This document shows positions 33,403 through 43,639 of a DNA stretch of 64,000 bases, one piece after another. The number at the start of each line of letters is the position of its first letter. Within the stretch, counting starts at the first letter, position 1. The position numbers and the translations under genes are program-made. The stretch is from assembly GCA_031216915.1 (NCBI GenBank), contig CM062293.1, forward strand, positions 153,706,285 to 153,770,284. The letters run 5' to 3'. Source of the DNA: Pictodentalium vernedei. Lineage: Eukaryota; Mollusca; Scaphopoda; Dentaliida; Dentaliidae. The notes under the pieces are model-generated. The model saw only the letters and a list, made by a program, of their open reading frames with translations, had not been told where the DNA came from and made no database searches.

Positions 33403-33648
33403 CACTTCTCAATTTGTAAATGATGACACGGGTGGATGTGCATGATTTGTTAAGTAAAGGGATAACTCTCGTTTTACTATCCAACTTTTCAGCATACCAC
33501 TCAGGTGAACTTTCACCTCAGTTGTATGTTGTAGAGTCAGACAGTTATTTGCTGTGCTCAGCAATTTTTTATGGGTACCACTGTTTCTTTTACCCATAAA
33601 ACAGTATTGGTCCCTAGATACTGAAGTTATGTTATCAGTTTTTAATTA
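33403..33648. other. Intergenic, with a TTAA-MITE right-end remnant
   Basis: TGACACGGGTGGATGTGCATG followed by TTGTTAAGTAAAGGGATAAC at 33420-33466 resembles the right end of subfamily B TTAA MITEs in decayed form. Nothing else is recognised. Confidence 0.45.
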
Positions 33649-35870
33649 TTTTTAGCTCAGCTTTGGCGAAGCCAAATTTGAGGTATTGTCATGGCCTGTC
33701 GTCCATCCATCCATCGCGCCATCAACAGGGCTCGGGCCAGAGGCTGTATTTATGAACCGATCTTTACGAAACTTCTTGGGTAACTTTGTTATCACTGTGG
33801 GACGAGAACGAGTGTTTTTGGGTCCGGTCTGAAATTCAAGATGGCCGCTGGCAGCCATTTTGTACAAAATTAGGTGCAATCAGATTTTTGCGCAGAACTT
33901 CCATATGAAAGCGCTGATTTGAATCATTTTTTGTGTGAATGTTTAGTACCATGGGATACATCACATATAATACAAGTTTTTTTCTCATGCATAAATTAAG
34001 CAAATTAGACTAACTTTGATCTATTTAGTGTTACTTTCAGCACTGTAACTGCAAAACTTCCATATGAAAGCTCTGATTTGAATAATTTTTTGTATGAATG
34101 TTTAGTACCATGGGATACATCACATATAATACAGGTTTTTTTCTCGTGCGTAAATTATGCAAATTAGACTAACTTTGATTTATTTAGTATTACTTTTAGC
34201 ACTGTAAGTGCAAATGCCAGTACGGCTCGGGCCAGAGGCCGTATTTATGAACCAATCTTTACGTAACTTCTTGGATATCTTTGTTATCACCATGGGACGA
34301 AAACAAGTGTTTTTGGTTGCGGTCTGAAAATCAAGATAGCCACCGGCAGCCATTTTGTACCTTAGTTAGTGCAATCAGTTTTTTGTACAAAACTTCTGTA
34401 TGAAAGTTCTGATTCGAATAAATTTTTGTCTGAATGTTTAGTAACATGCAATACATCACATATAATACGTTTTTTTTTCTCGTGCAGCAGCCATTTTGTA
34501 CCGAAAATAGGTCCAATCAGTTTTTTGTACACAACTATTTATTTATTTATTGATGTCTAAGGTCACATATTTATGCACAATGGCTAATCATGACCGTGAC
34601 AGTTTTTCGGGTGGAGGAAGCCGGAGTACCCGGAGAGAACCACCGAGCAACAATGAGCAGCTGCCAGCTCCCCAACATTGTAACTCCGCACTGCAGCACA
34701 GGCAGGGTTAGATTGGTTGAAGACATGCGTACCATCGACGTGCAGTACGCCTTAGTACACGGCGTCATCGTGCCCCCACATGGGCAATGGGGTTGTACAC
34801 AACTTCTATACATCTCAGGCTAGAGGCCGTATTTATGAACCGATCTTTACAAAACGTCTTGGGTACCTTTGTTATCACCGTGGGACAAGAACGAGTGTTT
34901 TTGGGTGCGGTCCAAAGTTCAAGATGGCCACTGGCAGCCATTTTGTACCAAAATTAGTGCAATCAGTTTTTTGTACAGAACTTCTATATGAAGGTTCTGA
35001 TTTGAATAAATATTTGAATGAATGCTTAGTAACATGGAATACATCACATATAATACGGGGTTTTTTCTCGTGCAGAAATTATGCAAATTAGATGAACTTT
35101 GATTTATTCAGTGCTACTTATGCACAGTAAGTACACATGTTAATACGGCTCGGGCTAGAGGCTCTATTTATGAACCGATCTTCACGAAACTTCTTGTGTA
35201 CCTTTGTTATCACCTAGGGACGAGAACAAGTGTTTTAGGGTGCGGTCCAAAATTTAAGATGGCTGCCAGTGGCCATTTTGTTCCAAACTTATGTACATCA
35301 GTTTTTGGTACAGAACTTCGATATGAAGGTTCTGATTTGAATAAATTTTTGAATAAATGTTTAGTAACATGGAATACATCACATATAATACAGGTTTTTT
35401 TTCTCATGCAGAAATTATGCAAATTAGATGAACTTTGATTTATTCAGTGCTACTTATACACAGTAAGTGCACATGTCAATACGGCTCGGGCTAGAGGCTG
35501 TATTTATGAACCGATCTTCACAAAACTTCTTGGGTACCTTTGTTATCACCTTTGGACAGGAAAGCGTGTTTTTGGGTGCCTTGTTATCACTGCTATGAGA
35601 ACAAATATTTTTGGGTTCAGTCAGACCCACTCTGGGACTCAAAGATTTCTTTTCTAGTTTAGCATCTAACTGTCGCCTACCTTTATAATACTTTACCGAT
35701 ACATTTGTTACAGGCTACGGTCAGCATTTATGTACAGACCGTTACAATTTTTTATATGTACCTTTGTTATCAGGTCATTACCTAGATGTGTATCATTGCT
35801 GTGTCACATACTATACATGTACATGTCTTACACAAGTTGAGCTACAGTGTCATTGACACTTTCATTTTTC
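33649..35870 (+). mobile_element. Helentron/Pearl-like element with ~335 bp core units
   Basis: The 5' end has TTTTTAGCTCAGCTTTGGCG with stem TTTGGC/GCCAAA. The 3' end GAGCTACAGTGTCATTGACA is the same as in the other Helentron-like copies. Core units contain GGCTCGGGCTAGAGGC, TATTTATGAACCGATCTT, TCAAGATGGCCGC, CAGCCATTTTGTACC and TACATCACATATAATAC. A SINE is inserted at 34537. Confidence 0.7.
34537..34792 (-). mobile_element. SINE, minus strand, 5' truncated, TSD TTGTACACAACT
   Basis: Perfect 12 bp duplications TTGTACACAACT lie at 34525-34536 and 34793-34804. Reading the minus strand, it starts at CCCCATTGCCCATGTGGGGG, so the tRNA head was never copied, and ends in an (AATA)n tail. 5' truncation plus a target duplication is direct evidence of LINE-type reverse transcription. 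Confidence 0.92.
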
Positions 35871-36247
35871 TCTACATTACAGATTTTCACAGATCTACTA
35901 TTGTGAAGTTGTGGATTGAGAAGTGACAGAGTGTTGAAAGTATATACCGGTAAGTAACGTTCTTTATGACTTCACTGCACTGGATCTTGATCTCATCAAA
36001 GCTTTCTTGCCACTTCCCTCCCTGCATCACTGTAAATTCTCACCCAATGAAAAAGAAATACATGAACACTGAATTGTCGATACTATTTTTGTTTGTTTTT
36101 CTTACTGCGGTCTTCATTTCTCAGTATTTTATTAGCAAAATTTCACCCACTGGTGTAAAAGTGTCTAGTACTGAAATGGTTAACCAGATAACTGGTTTGA
36201 AACCTAACTGATTAGAAAAGCCATCAACTGGTTATCTAACGTATTGA
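35871..36247. other. Intergenic; nothing supported
   Basis: One unassigned frame (35966-36211) with a hydrophobic stretch (LSILFLFVFLTAVFISQ) has no recognised family and no regulatory context. Confidence 0.35.
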
Positions 36248-36512
36248 TAGTGAGTGGGGGCACAGTGGCTCAATAGGTAGAGGTGCAGGCTGCAAGCTGA
36301 GAGGTCCTCAGTTTGAATGCCACCTGTGGCAACTGCGTTGTGTCCTTGGGCAAGACACTTCCCCCCCACTGCCCACGTGGTGGCACAGTGGCATTGTGTA
36401 CTAAGACATACTGCACGTTGATGGTGCACTGTCTTCAACCAATGCTAACCCTGCTTGTGTGGATGTGCATTAGTATGTTGGAGAGCTGACAGATGCTCGC
36501 CGTTGCTCGAGC
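36248..36512 (+). mobile_element. tRNA-derived SINE, 3' truncated
   Basis: The head is GTGGCTCAATAGGTAGAGG (A box) and CTCAGTTTGAATGCC (B box), followed by GTTGTGTCCTTGGGCAAGAC and GTCTTCAACCAATGC. It stops after GCCGTTGCTCGAG without the 3' tail. The downstream flank belongs to a duplicated block (see 36516). Confidence 0.8.
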
Positions 36513-36515
36513 TTA

Positions 36516-36730
36516 AGGAATGCTTACAACTTATAATTCATGGCGTATTGTTCACAATTTTGTGCACACGTATTGTATTAATTGGCTTACTTCCTTCCCA
36601 CAAACAGATTTTAACCCTTTACAAAAAACACATGATATCAACATTTATTATTTTAACTTTTTCTTTAAAAAATTTCAACAAAACCATATCATGTGACCCC
36701 CTCATTAGATAATGGTTAATCGCTCGCAGG
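36516..36730. repeat. ~215 bp block present inverted at 45800-46008
   Basis: Shares AATGCTTACAACTTATAATT-like, GTTCACAATTTTGTGCACACG-like and CTTCCCACAAACAGAT with the complement of 45800-46008, plus the same 100 bp internally deleted TTAA MITE and flank GTTAATCGC. Both unique flanks match, so this is a duplicated segment or a larger unrecognised element. Confidence 0.75.
36615..36715. mobile_element. Short TTAA MITE, subfamily B derivative
   Basis: TTAA at 36611-36614 and 36716-36719. It holds only the left arm (CAACAAAACCATATCATGTG) and a few bases of the right end. The counterpart is at 45815-45917 on the other strand. Confidence 0.7.
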
Positions 36731-37024
36731 ACTCCCGCATTGTGTCCTTGGGCAAGACACTTAACCCCGATTGTCCACATGGGGGTATGATGATGCCGTG
36801 TTCTAAGGCGTGCTGCACGTCGATGGTACGCATGTCTTCAACCAATCTAACCCTGCCTCTGCTGCAGTGCAGAGTTACGATGTTGGGGAGCTGGCAGCTG
36901 CTTGTCGTTGCTTGGTGGTTCTCTCCAGGTACTCCAGCTTCCTCCACCCATAAAACTGTCCTGTCATGATTAGCCATTGTGCAGAAATATGTGACCTTAA
37001 ACACCAATAAATAAATAAATAAAT
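36730..37024 (+). mobile_element. SINE, 5' truncated
   Basis: Starts near CATTGTGTCCTTGGGCAAGA and runs through GATGATGCCGTGTTCTAAGG, CATGTCTTCAACCAATCTAA, GGTGGTTCTCTCCAGG and GACCTTAAACACC to an (AATA)n tail. No clear target duplication. Confidence 0.8.
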
Positions 37025-37082
37025 ATTGATAATTAGCTTGTCATTCCACAATTAATTTCCATCAGTACTGAGTAATCGAAAA

Positions 37083-37162
37083 AACTATTCTGTAGTATGT
37101 ATACAAATGAATGTTGTCGAGTACTCGACAATATTCATTTGTATATACACTATGGAATAGTT
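37083..37162. repeat. Hairpin, ~38 bp arms with three mismatches
   Basis: ACTATTCTGTAGTATGTATA pairs with the complement ending GGAATAGT; the centre is GTCGAGTACTCGAC. The type is unassigned. Confidence 0.8.
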
Positions 37163-37498
37163 TCTGCGAATACTGCTTTCCAATCTCTATAGTTTTGATC
37201 CCATATTCTGTGAAATAATGGCCATGGGTAACTATATATTATCTGGTTATATCTCTTGGTTAGTCAGTTGTGAAAATGAACCAACTGTTTTAGCCCAAAA
37301 TTCAATCTTGATCAGATTGTGAAAAAGATCACCTTTGTGATCACAATATTGTTATCTGAGCTTTCATTAAACTTCACATATAGCACACATGGAAGTGAAT
37401 TACCACTAAACATCCTTTCCCTGTGGGAACTCCAGGAAATAGAGCTGTGCTTGTTTACTAAAATAGGACCCTGAAGCAATACCTGGGGTGAACATCCT
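37163..37498. other. Intergenic; nothing supported
   Basis: AT-rich with no coding signal and no recognised repeat, apart from a block (GAACTCCAGGAAATAGAG, GCTTGTTTAC) that recurs at 52.9 and 53.45 kb. Confidence 0.4.
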
Positions 37499-37502
37499 TT
37501 AA

Positions 37503-37696
37503 CTGGTAGAGTGCTAAATTATGTTTCAAAGGAGATTTGAAATATGAGCATTTTTTTCGATTAAGGCTACTACCATCAGCTGGAACTTTAGTTCAGTAAG
37601 ACTTTGTTCATAAACAATTGTCTTGTTACAATTTATTGGAGAGTGCCATTAGGCACTCTGCAATAAATTGTAATAAAACGGTTTTATATAAACATT
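37503..37696. mobile_element. CTGGTAGAGTGCT-family TTAA MITE, right end lost
   Basis: TTAA at 37499-37502 followed by CTGGTAGAGTGCTAAATTA. The core palindrome TTGTTACAATTTATTGGAGA lies at 37618-37678. The right end is missing where the Helentron-like element begins. Confidence 0.7.
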
Positions 37697-38045
37697 TTTA
37701 GCCTTACTTGACAAAGTCAAGATAAACTATTGCCATCATGCATGCGAAAGTCTGTTAGTCTGTGAGTCTGTTAGTCTGTGAGTCTGTTCACTTTTTTCTC
37801 TAGCACAGGCTACACCCCATAGTTCTTGTCCAATCGTCATGAAATTTCATATGCAGATTCATGTCTAGATGACCCAAAAACCTTTAGCACAGTCTACATG
37901 TAGTATTTATGAAGGGATTTCATGGTAACTTGGCAGGATGGTGTAATTTCTAGATGAGAGCATCCCCTTTTGGTCATGATCTGTCAACCGTGATGGCTGC
38001 CCAAGCCCAAAACCCCAAAACTTTTAGCACATTCTACAGGTCATA

Positions 38046-39480
38046 TACATTTCAAAGTTTGCTAAGCACCAAGTATATCCAACTACCTGTTTTACGTTTT
38101 AGTTGAAATATTGTAATGAAAAGTGTATATATTTTTTATTTAATTATATCTTTAATGATTTAAGTACAGAAATTAAGATTTTATTTGTGTTTGACATTAT
38201 TTTTTAACTTTTGAATATGATTAACCATGGAAAATGGATATTGTTGGTAAAAGAGGAAATTTTTCAATTTTCCAAAAAGTTCATGGCGCGACCTGGTATG
38301 GGTTCAATATCGAGTATGAGACCCATTACTGTTAATTACAGCTTGACAATGCCTTCTCGTGCTCCCTGTCAGGTTCCTGGTGGTCCTTTGTGGGATGTTG
38401 TTCCATTCTTGGTACTCCCCGACAGCATAGACAACATGAGGACAGGCATTATCGTCCATCAGAATGAATCTATCACCCACTGCACCTGCATACAATCTGA
38501 CGTGGACATCCGGGATCTCATCAATATACCGCTGTGCAGTCAATGTACCACTTTCAAGGACACAGAGCTCTGTACATCCATCCCTGCTGATGCCTCCCCA
38601 GACCATGATTGACCCTTCATCACAGCGGTCATGCTCAGCAATGTTGGCTGAATGGAATCACTCTCCTGGTCTTCTCCATACCCTAGACTGCCTATCTGTG
38701 TGGTCTAGGCAGTACCTTGACTCATCTGTAATAAGGACAGGTCACCAATTTCTCTGGTCCATCCAACGTGGTCCATGGCCCATTCATATCGTGCCTGGCG
38801 GTGTTTCTGGGACAGCAGAATGCGAATACATGGTCTTCTCGATCGGAGACCACATTCGTGCAACCTTTTCCGGATAGTCTGCGTCAAAACATTTACCCCG
38901 GCCCGGATGCATTCTGAAGGTTACTGCGAAGCTAGATTGCTGTGGCAAAGCGGTTCCTACGGGCCTGATTGATCAAAAACCAGTCTTCAGCTGCAGATGT
39001 TACCATGTCTCTGCCACCACCATGCCATCTTACTGGTCTGCCATATGGCTGAAATCTTGCCCAGGCTCTGGTGATCACAGTATGGTGCACACCAAGGGCT
39101 TAACCAACCTGACGATAGGTAGCTCCTTGCTCCACCATCCCTACAGCCCGCCACATTTCTGCGTCAGACAAATGTCTTCTTACATTTGCATTTGCCATAT
39201 TTAATCATTAAATCACAAGGGTTTGTGTTGAAATGAAGACTGAATGCCCTACACATGTCATGTACATGTAGACAGTACACGAAAACATCATGAAAATCAA
39301 GGGGTACATGCTTTCCATGACTGTCACGAAAAGTCTGCCTGTCAAGGGAGCTAATGTAAACACTGGGGACCATCACAATACATTCCTGAATCATATCCAC
39401 CAAAAATATTGCAAATATGTCACAAGCAAATTTCACAATGATGTGTCAGATATTTGGTGCTTAGCAAACTTTGAGTAGTA
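38046..39480 (-). mobile_element. Tc1-like transposon, 1435 bp, TA target duplication
   Basis: Inverted ends TACATTTCAAAGTTTGCTAA and the complement of TTAGCAAACTTTGAGTAGTA, with TA at 38044-38045 and 39481-39482. Removing it rejoins CAGGTCATA with TTTAATATGGAGGG, the wording of neighbouring core units. A damaged transposase lies on the minus strand. Confidence 0.9.
38304..39198 (-). pseudogene. Tc1-like transposase, broken in three frames
   Basis: The ATG at 39198 opens MANANVRRHLSDAEMW, then a helix-turn-helix region (EQGATYRQVG) that hits an in-frame stop at 39102-39100. The reading resumes in a second frame at 38887-38705 (IRKRLHECGLRSRRPC, HRQARYEWA). The first catalytic Asp (ITDESRY) is visible near 38726 in a shifted frame. 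A third frame, 38606-38304, gives MVWGGISRDG, GDRFILMDDNACPH (second Asp) and ends EWNNIPQ..AVINSNGSHTRY, the usual Tc1 C-terminus. The ~60 residues between DNACPH and EWNNIPQ, with the third catalytic residue, are deleted. The protein would be inactive; the enzyme normally cuts and pastes at TA. Confidence 0.88.
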
Positions 39481-40918
39481 TATTTAATATGGAGGGATTT
39501 CATTGTATCTTGGTAGAATGACTCCGTATGATGTCTTTTTCATTTGGTCACGATCTGTCAACCATGATGACTGCCTGAGCACCAAAACCTGAAAACCTTT
39601 AGCACAGTCTACAGGTTGTATTTCTGGAGGGATTTCATTGTGACTTGGTTGGATGACTCTATATAATATCTAGATGAGAACATCCCCCTTTGGTCGCGAT
39701 TGGTCAACTGTGACAGCTATAGGGGCCCAAAGCCCGAAAACCTTCAGCACAGTCTACAGGTCATATTATGAAGGGATTTCATTGTAACTTGCTAGGATGA
39801 CTCCAGATAATGTCTGGATGAGAACGTCCCCTTTTGGTCGCGATCATTCAGCTGTGATGGCTGCCCGAGCCCAAAACCCAAAACCCTTTAGCACAGACTA
39901 CAGGTCGTATTTATGAAGGGATTTCATTGTATCTTGGTAGGATGACTCAGTATAATGTCTAGATGAATACGTCCCCTTTTGGTCACAATCAGTCAACCAT
40001 AATGGCCACCGAAACCCGAAAACCTTTAGCACAGTCTACAGGTCGTATTCATGAAGGCATTTCATGGTAACTTGATAGGATGTCTCTGTATAATATCTAG
40101 ATGAGAATGTCCCCTTTTGGTCATGATCTGTCAACTGTGATGGTTAACCAAACCCGAAATCTCCAAAACTTTTAGCTCGGTCTACAGGTCATATTTAACA
40201 TAGAGGGATTTCATTGTAACTTGGTAGGATGACTCTGTATGATGTCTAGATGAGATTGCCCCCTTTTGGTCTCGATCATTCAACCATGATGGCTGCCCGA
40301 GCCCAAAACCCAAAAAACTTTAGCACAGACTACAGGTCGTATTTATCAAGGGATTTCATTGCAATTTGGTAGGATGACTCAGTATAAGGTCTGGATGAGG
40401 ACATCCCCTTTTTGTCGCGATCGGTCAAATGTGATGGCCACACAGGTCCAAAACCCAAAAATCTTTAGCACAGCTGCATTTATGAAGGGATTTCATTGTA
40501 ACTTGATAGGATGACGCATTTTCGAATAATTTCACTGTAACTTTGTAAATTTGGTTGACATACATTAACTGTGAGGGCCACATACATTAACTGTGAGGGC
40601 CACATTTACCCACCCCTCAACTGAGTAACTTGGTAGGATGCCTTGTTTTGGAATGATTTTACTGTAACATGATAACTTTGGTTGACATAGGTTAACTGTG
40701 AGGGCCACATTAACCCACCCCTCCATTCTTTAGTACAGTCTACACTTCAAATTATTTTTATTGAAAACATAGCATACAGGGAACAGAAATTAACATATTC
40801 CCAATTATCACAATTCTTGTCTTATTTCATAATCCTTTCATAAACATTGAAAATTATCCTTTTCATCAAACACAACACACAGTCAAGTTAAGCTACAGTG
40901 TCATTGACACTCTCATTT

Positions 40919-41430
40919 TTCTCATCGGCAAACAACAAACTAATGCATAGAGTTAAGCCACTAATGTGGCTTTCAGCACTTTTTAATAGAGCCATGATAG
41001 TGGCTTCTAGCACTTAGTCAGTGGGCAGCATAGGTATAAACAACTGGCTAAACTGGACATCATACATATGTTGTGGTCATGATATAGTCAAAGATGCTGA
41101 AAATAACCCTAAACACCAATAAGTATATACTAAAACTCCCCAGATTGCTGCTCTATACTGATCCAGTCAAGGTCGAGATCATTTTTTTGCATTTACAGAC
41201 TGTTCTGCAACTGTCTAATTTGGTGATAAGCCTTAAAAACAGCAACAAAGGCTTAGTTAGTGGACCATTATATTCAACCCTAACTCACTCTATTTTGTAC
41301 TTATGCTTCTTTTGCTTTCTCACAAATTGTGAATTATCTGGTGAAACCTCCACTCTTGGAGTGTTCATGCGGTAATCGACTCTCCATAAACTGTACATGT
41401 ATACCAGGTCTGTACAATGCAAGTTGGAAA
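40919..41430. other. Intergenic; nothing supported
   Basis: A short direct repeat around CACTAATGTGGCTTTCAGCAC and ATAGTGGCTTCTAGCACTTAG is the only structure. Confidence 0.4.
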
Positions 41431-41432
41431 TA

Positions 41433-41829
41433 CAGTGGAACCCTGTTAATTGAATAGCCACTTTGCCAATGAAAATTATTCAATTAACAGGAGTATTCAT
41501 TTAACAGGGATGGTGTCACTTTCCTGTATTCTAGAGATAAACTTAGCATTCGAGTTCTGTCAAACAAGATATAATAGATTAAATGCCTGTATTGGATGTC
41601 CTAAGGCCAAATGGGTTTATAAACAAAGGAAAACTGGGGAGAGGCAGGGTAATTTCTCGACAGGTTACAAGATTTTTTATTCAATTAACAGGAGTTTACT
41701 CTATAACCTATATTCAATTAACAGGTCAGATTTGTACTGGAGGTATGGTAAATGGTTTTGTGTTGGAAAATTATATTCAATTAACAGGGATATACAATTA
41801 AGAGATATCCAATTAAGTGGACTCCACTG
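41433..41829. mobile_element. pogo/Tigger-like MITE, copy 2, TA target
   Basis: TA at 41431-41432 and 41830-41831; ends CAGTGGAACCCTGTTAATTG and the complement of AATTAAGTGGACTCCACTG. Six or more TTCAATTAACAGG-type motifs line both flanks, as possible transposase sites. It is related to 25381-25796. Confidence 0.85.
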
Positions 41830-41843
41830 TATAGGTGAAGAAT

Positions 41844-42095
41844 CAAGCCTGGAAATAAGCAATGTGTCACTTGCACAATGAGGTCCCCAAAGGTGAATTT
41901 GCTGATGCTATCCCATACTATGTGGGCTAGAACCCCCAATTTATCCTCTGGGTACCCCTCTCTGTTTAGGCCTAAGATCCTGATTCAGATTGAGATTCAT
42001 AGAAGGTTAATTTCATAATCAGCAGGGTAGCATCACCAAATTCAGCCTCGTGGGACCTCATTCTGCAGATGACACTCTGCTTATTTCCAGGTTTG
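41844..42095. mobile_element. hAT-type MITE, CAAGCC family, copy 6 (diverged)
   Basis: Ends are CAAGCCTGGAAATAAGC / CTTATTTCCAGGTTTG. Flanks TGAAGAAT and GGGGTGAT do not match convincingly, and the core palindrome is damaged, so this is the oldest of the six copies. Confidence 0.78.
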
Positions 42096-42171
42096 GGGGT
42101 GATCTGAAAATTAGTTAACTGAACTTTTTCACCCAGTTCTTTTTCCGGTAACACGTGTCAGAATTCTTTAA

Positions 42172-42393
42172 CCCTTTACCTATTGAACCGCCCGGATCAC
42201 AGCAGTTGAAAAAATATTATTTTTTCAAAAAATTTCCACAAAACCATATCATGTGATCTCTCGTTGAAACGAGCTTGACAAGCTCGTTCCAACGCGGGGT
42301 CACATCATGTGGTTTTGTTGAAAGTTTTTGAAAAATTTAAAAAAATGATATTTAAAATAATAAATTTTGACATTGTCTGTGTTGGGTAAAGGG
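42172..42393. mobile_element. piggyBac-type MITE, subfamily B, TTAA
   Basis: TTAA at 42168-42171 and 42394-42397; ends CCCTTTACCTATTG / TTGGGTAAAGGG. The core ATATCATGTGATCTCTCGTT meets its complement at GAGCTTGACAAGCTC. It is the third short element in a row after 41433 and 41844. Confidence 0.88.
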
Positions 42394-42449
42394 TTAAACA
42401 GAAAAAGGGTCTGAGTCTGTCACACTTCAACACTTTATTGCTAAAATCA

Positions 42450-42712
42450 GTTACTGCGATGTGCCCTTGGGCAAGGCACATAATCCTGATTTGCTACGGT
42501 GCTGTGTACTAAGGCATACTACATGTCGATGGTGCACATGTCTTTAACCAGTGCTAACCCTGCTCGTGTGGAGTTAGTACATTTTGGAATCTGACAGTTG
42601 CTCTCCGTTGCTCGGTGGTTCTTTCCAGGTACTCCAGCTTCCTCCAACCGTAAATCTGTTCAACATGAGGTAACCGTGGCTGTCAAAAGTTCTGTTAAAC
42701 CCAAATAAATAT
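42450..42712 (+). mobile_element. SINE body, variant 3' tail
   Basis: GATGTGCCCTTGGGCAAGGC, CGATGGTGCACATGTCTTTA and GGTGGTTCTTTCCAGG lead to CATGAGGTAACCGTGGC and TCTGTTAAACCCAAATAAAT, a tail different from the GACCTTAAACACC tail of other copies. The head is missing. Confidence 0.7.
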
Positions 42713-42979
42713 ATATTGCCAAAATCAAGGACACCCAAGTTTTCTCATTTTAACCAAAAGTGGTTGATGGTTATGAAGGGTTAATTCATGAATACCAATG
42801 GCCATTGCCATTTGTATAAAGCTTGGTAATGTACGCAGACAAACAATCAACCACCCCTGATCTGTTCACATTAGAATTTAAGGTAACCCAAATAAGGTTT
42901 ACTTTTTTGAGGCAACCCATTTTTCAAGTAAGCCTTTTTCATTGAGAGCATGAGAAATGGCTAAGTGTTACTGAAATGT

Positions 42980-43145
42980 TTGTTTGTTTATTAAAGTTTA
43001 ACTACACTTTCAACAACCTTGGTCACATTGAAACTTTTATAGGTGGAGGAAGCTGGAGTCAGACTCTCCAACTTGCAAACCCAGCACTAGTACAGTTAGC
43101 AGCAGTTGAAGACAAGTTCACCATCATTGCCTAAGTACACAGCAC
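42980..43145 (-). mobile_element. SINE fragment, minus strand, decayed
   Basis: GGTGGAGGAAGCTGGAGTCA, GCAGTTGAAGACAAGTTCAC and AAGTACACAGCACC are the complement of SINE body blocks, heavily diverged, preceded by TTAAAGTTTAACTAC from the tail. Confidence 0.55.
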
Positions 43146-43149
43146 CACC

Positions 43150-43510
43150 AATGGGAATGTGGTGGCTCAGTGGTTACAGCATTAAACTTCATACCAAGAG
43201 GTCCACAGTTTAATCCCCGCCAGGGTTAACTCTGTTGTGTCCTTGGGCAAGACACCTAATCCTGATTCCCCAAATGGGGGCAAGGCGGCACTGTGTACTA
43301 AGGTGTAATGGATGTTGATGGTGCACCTGCCTCAGCCAATGCTAACCCAATGCTTGTGTGGAGTTAGTATGTTGGGGAGTCTGACAGTTGCACACCATTG
43401 CTCATTGGTTCTTTCAGGGTACTGTGGCTTCCTCCACCCATAAGATTGTCTGACATGAGGTGACCATGGCTGTCGAAAATATCATTAAGCTCCTATAAAT
43501 AAATAAATAA
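43150..43510 (+). mobile_element. Full-length tRNA-derived SINE, variant head
   Basis: A box GTGGCTCAGTGGTTACAG and B box CACAGTTTAATCCCC, then GTTGTGTCCTTGGGCAAGAC, CCTCAGCCAATGCTAACCC, CATGAGGTGACCATGGC and an (AATA)n tail. The head differs from the TAGAGGTGCAGGCTGC head of the other family, so two SINE families share one body. Confidence 0.75.
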
Positions 43511-43639
43511 CCAAAATGTGTCGCATGATTACAGGGCTTAAATTGATGTTCAAAATGATGGAGGAAAATTTATGTTCTTATCAGTGCTCAGCCAACATCC
43601 AGTGACTGTCGTCTGAACCACAGTTCGAACGCAAACCTT

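Larger units (their letters stand above)
37697..40918 (+). mobile_element. Helentron/Pearl-like element, ~140 bp core, split by Tc1
   Basis: The 5' end is TTTTTAGCCTTACTTGACAA and the 3' end AAGCTACAGTGTCATTGACA. Core units match those of 7186-8527. The 3' region has a duplicated GGTTGACATACATTAACTGTG block (40551-40712). The element is interrupted at 38046-39480. Confidence 0.7.

Noticed and set aside
38211-38877. Plus-strand frames of 130+ codons across the Tc1-like element
   Set aside because: They are antisense to the transposase remnant, which explains the open frames.
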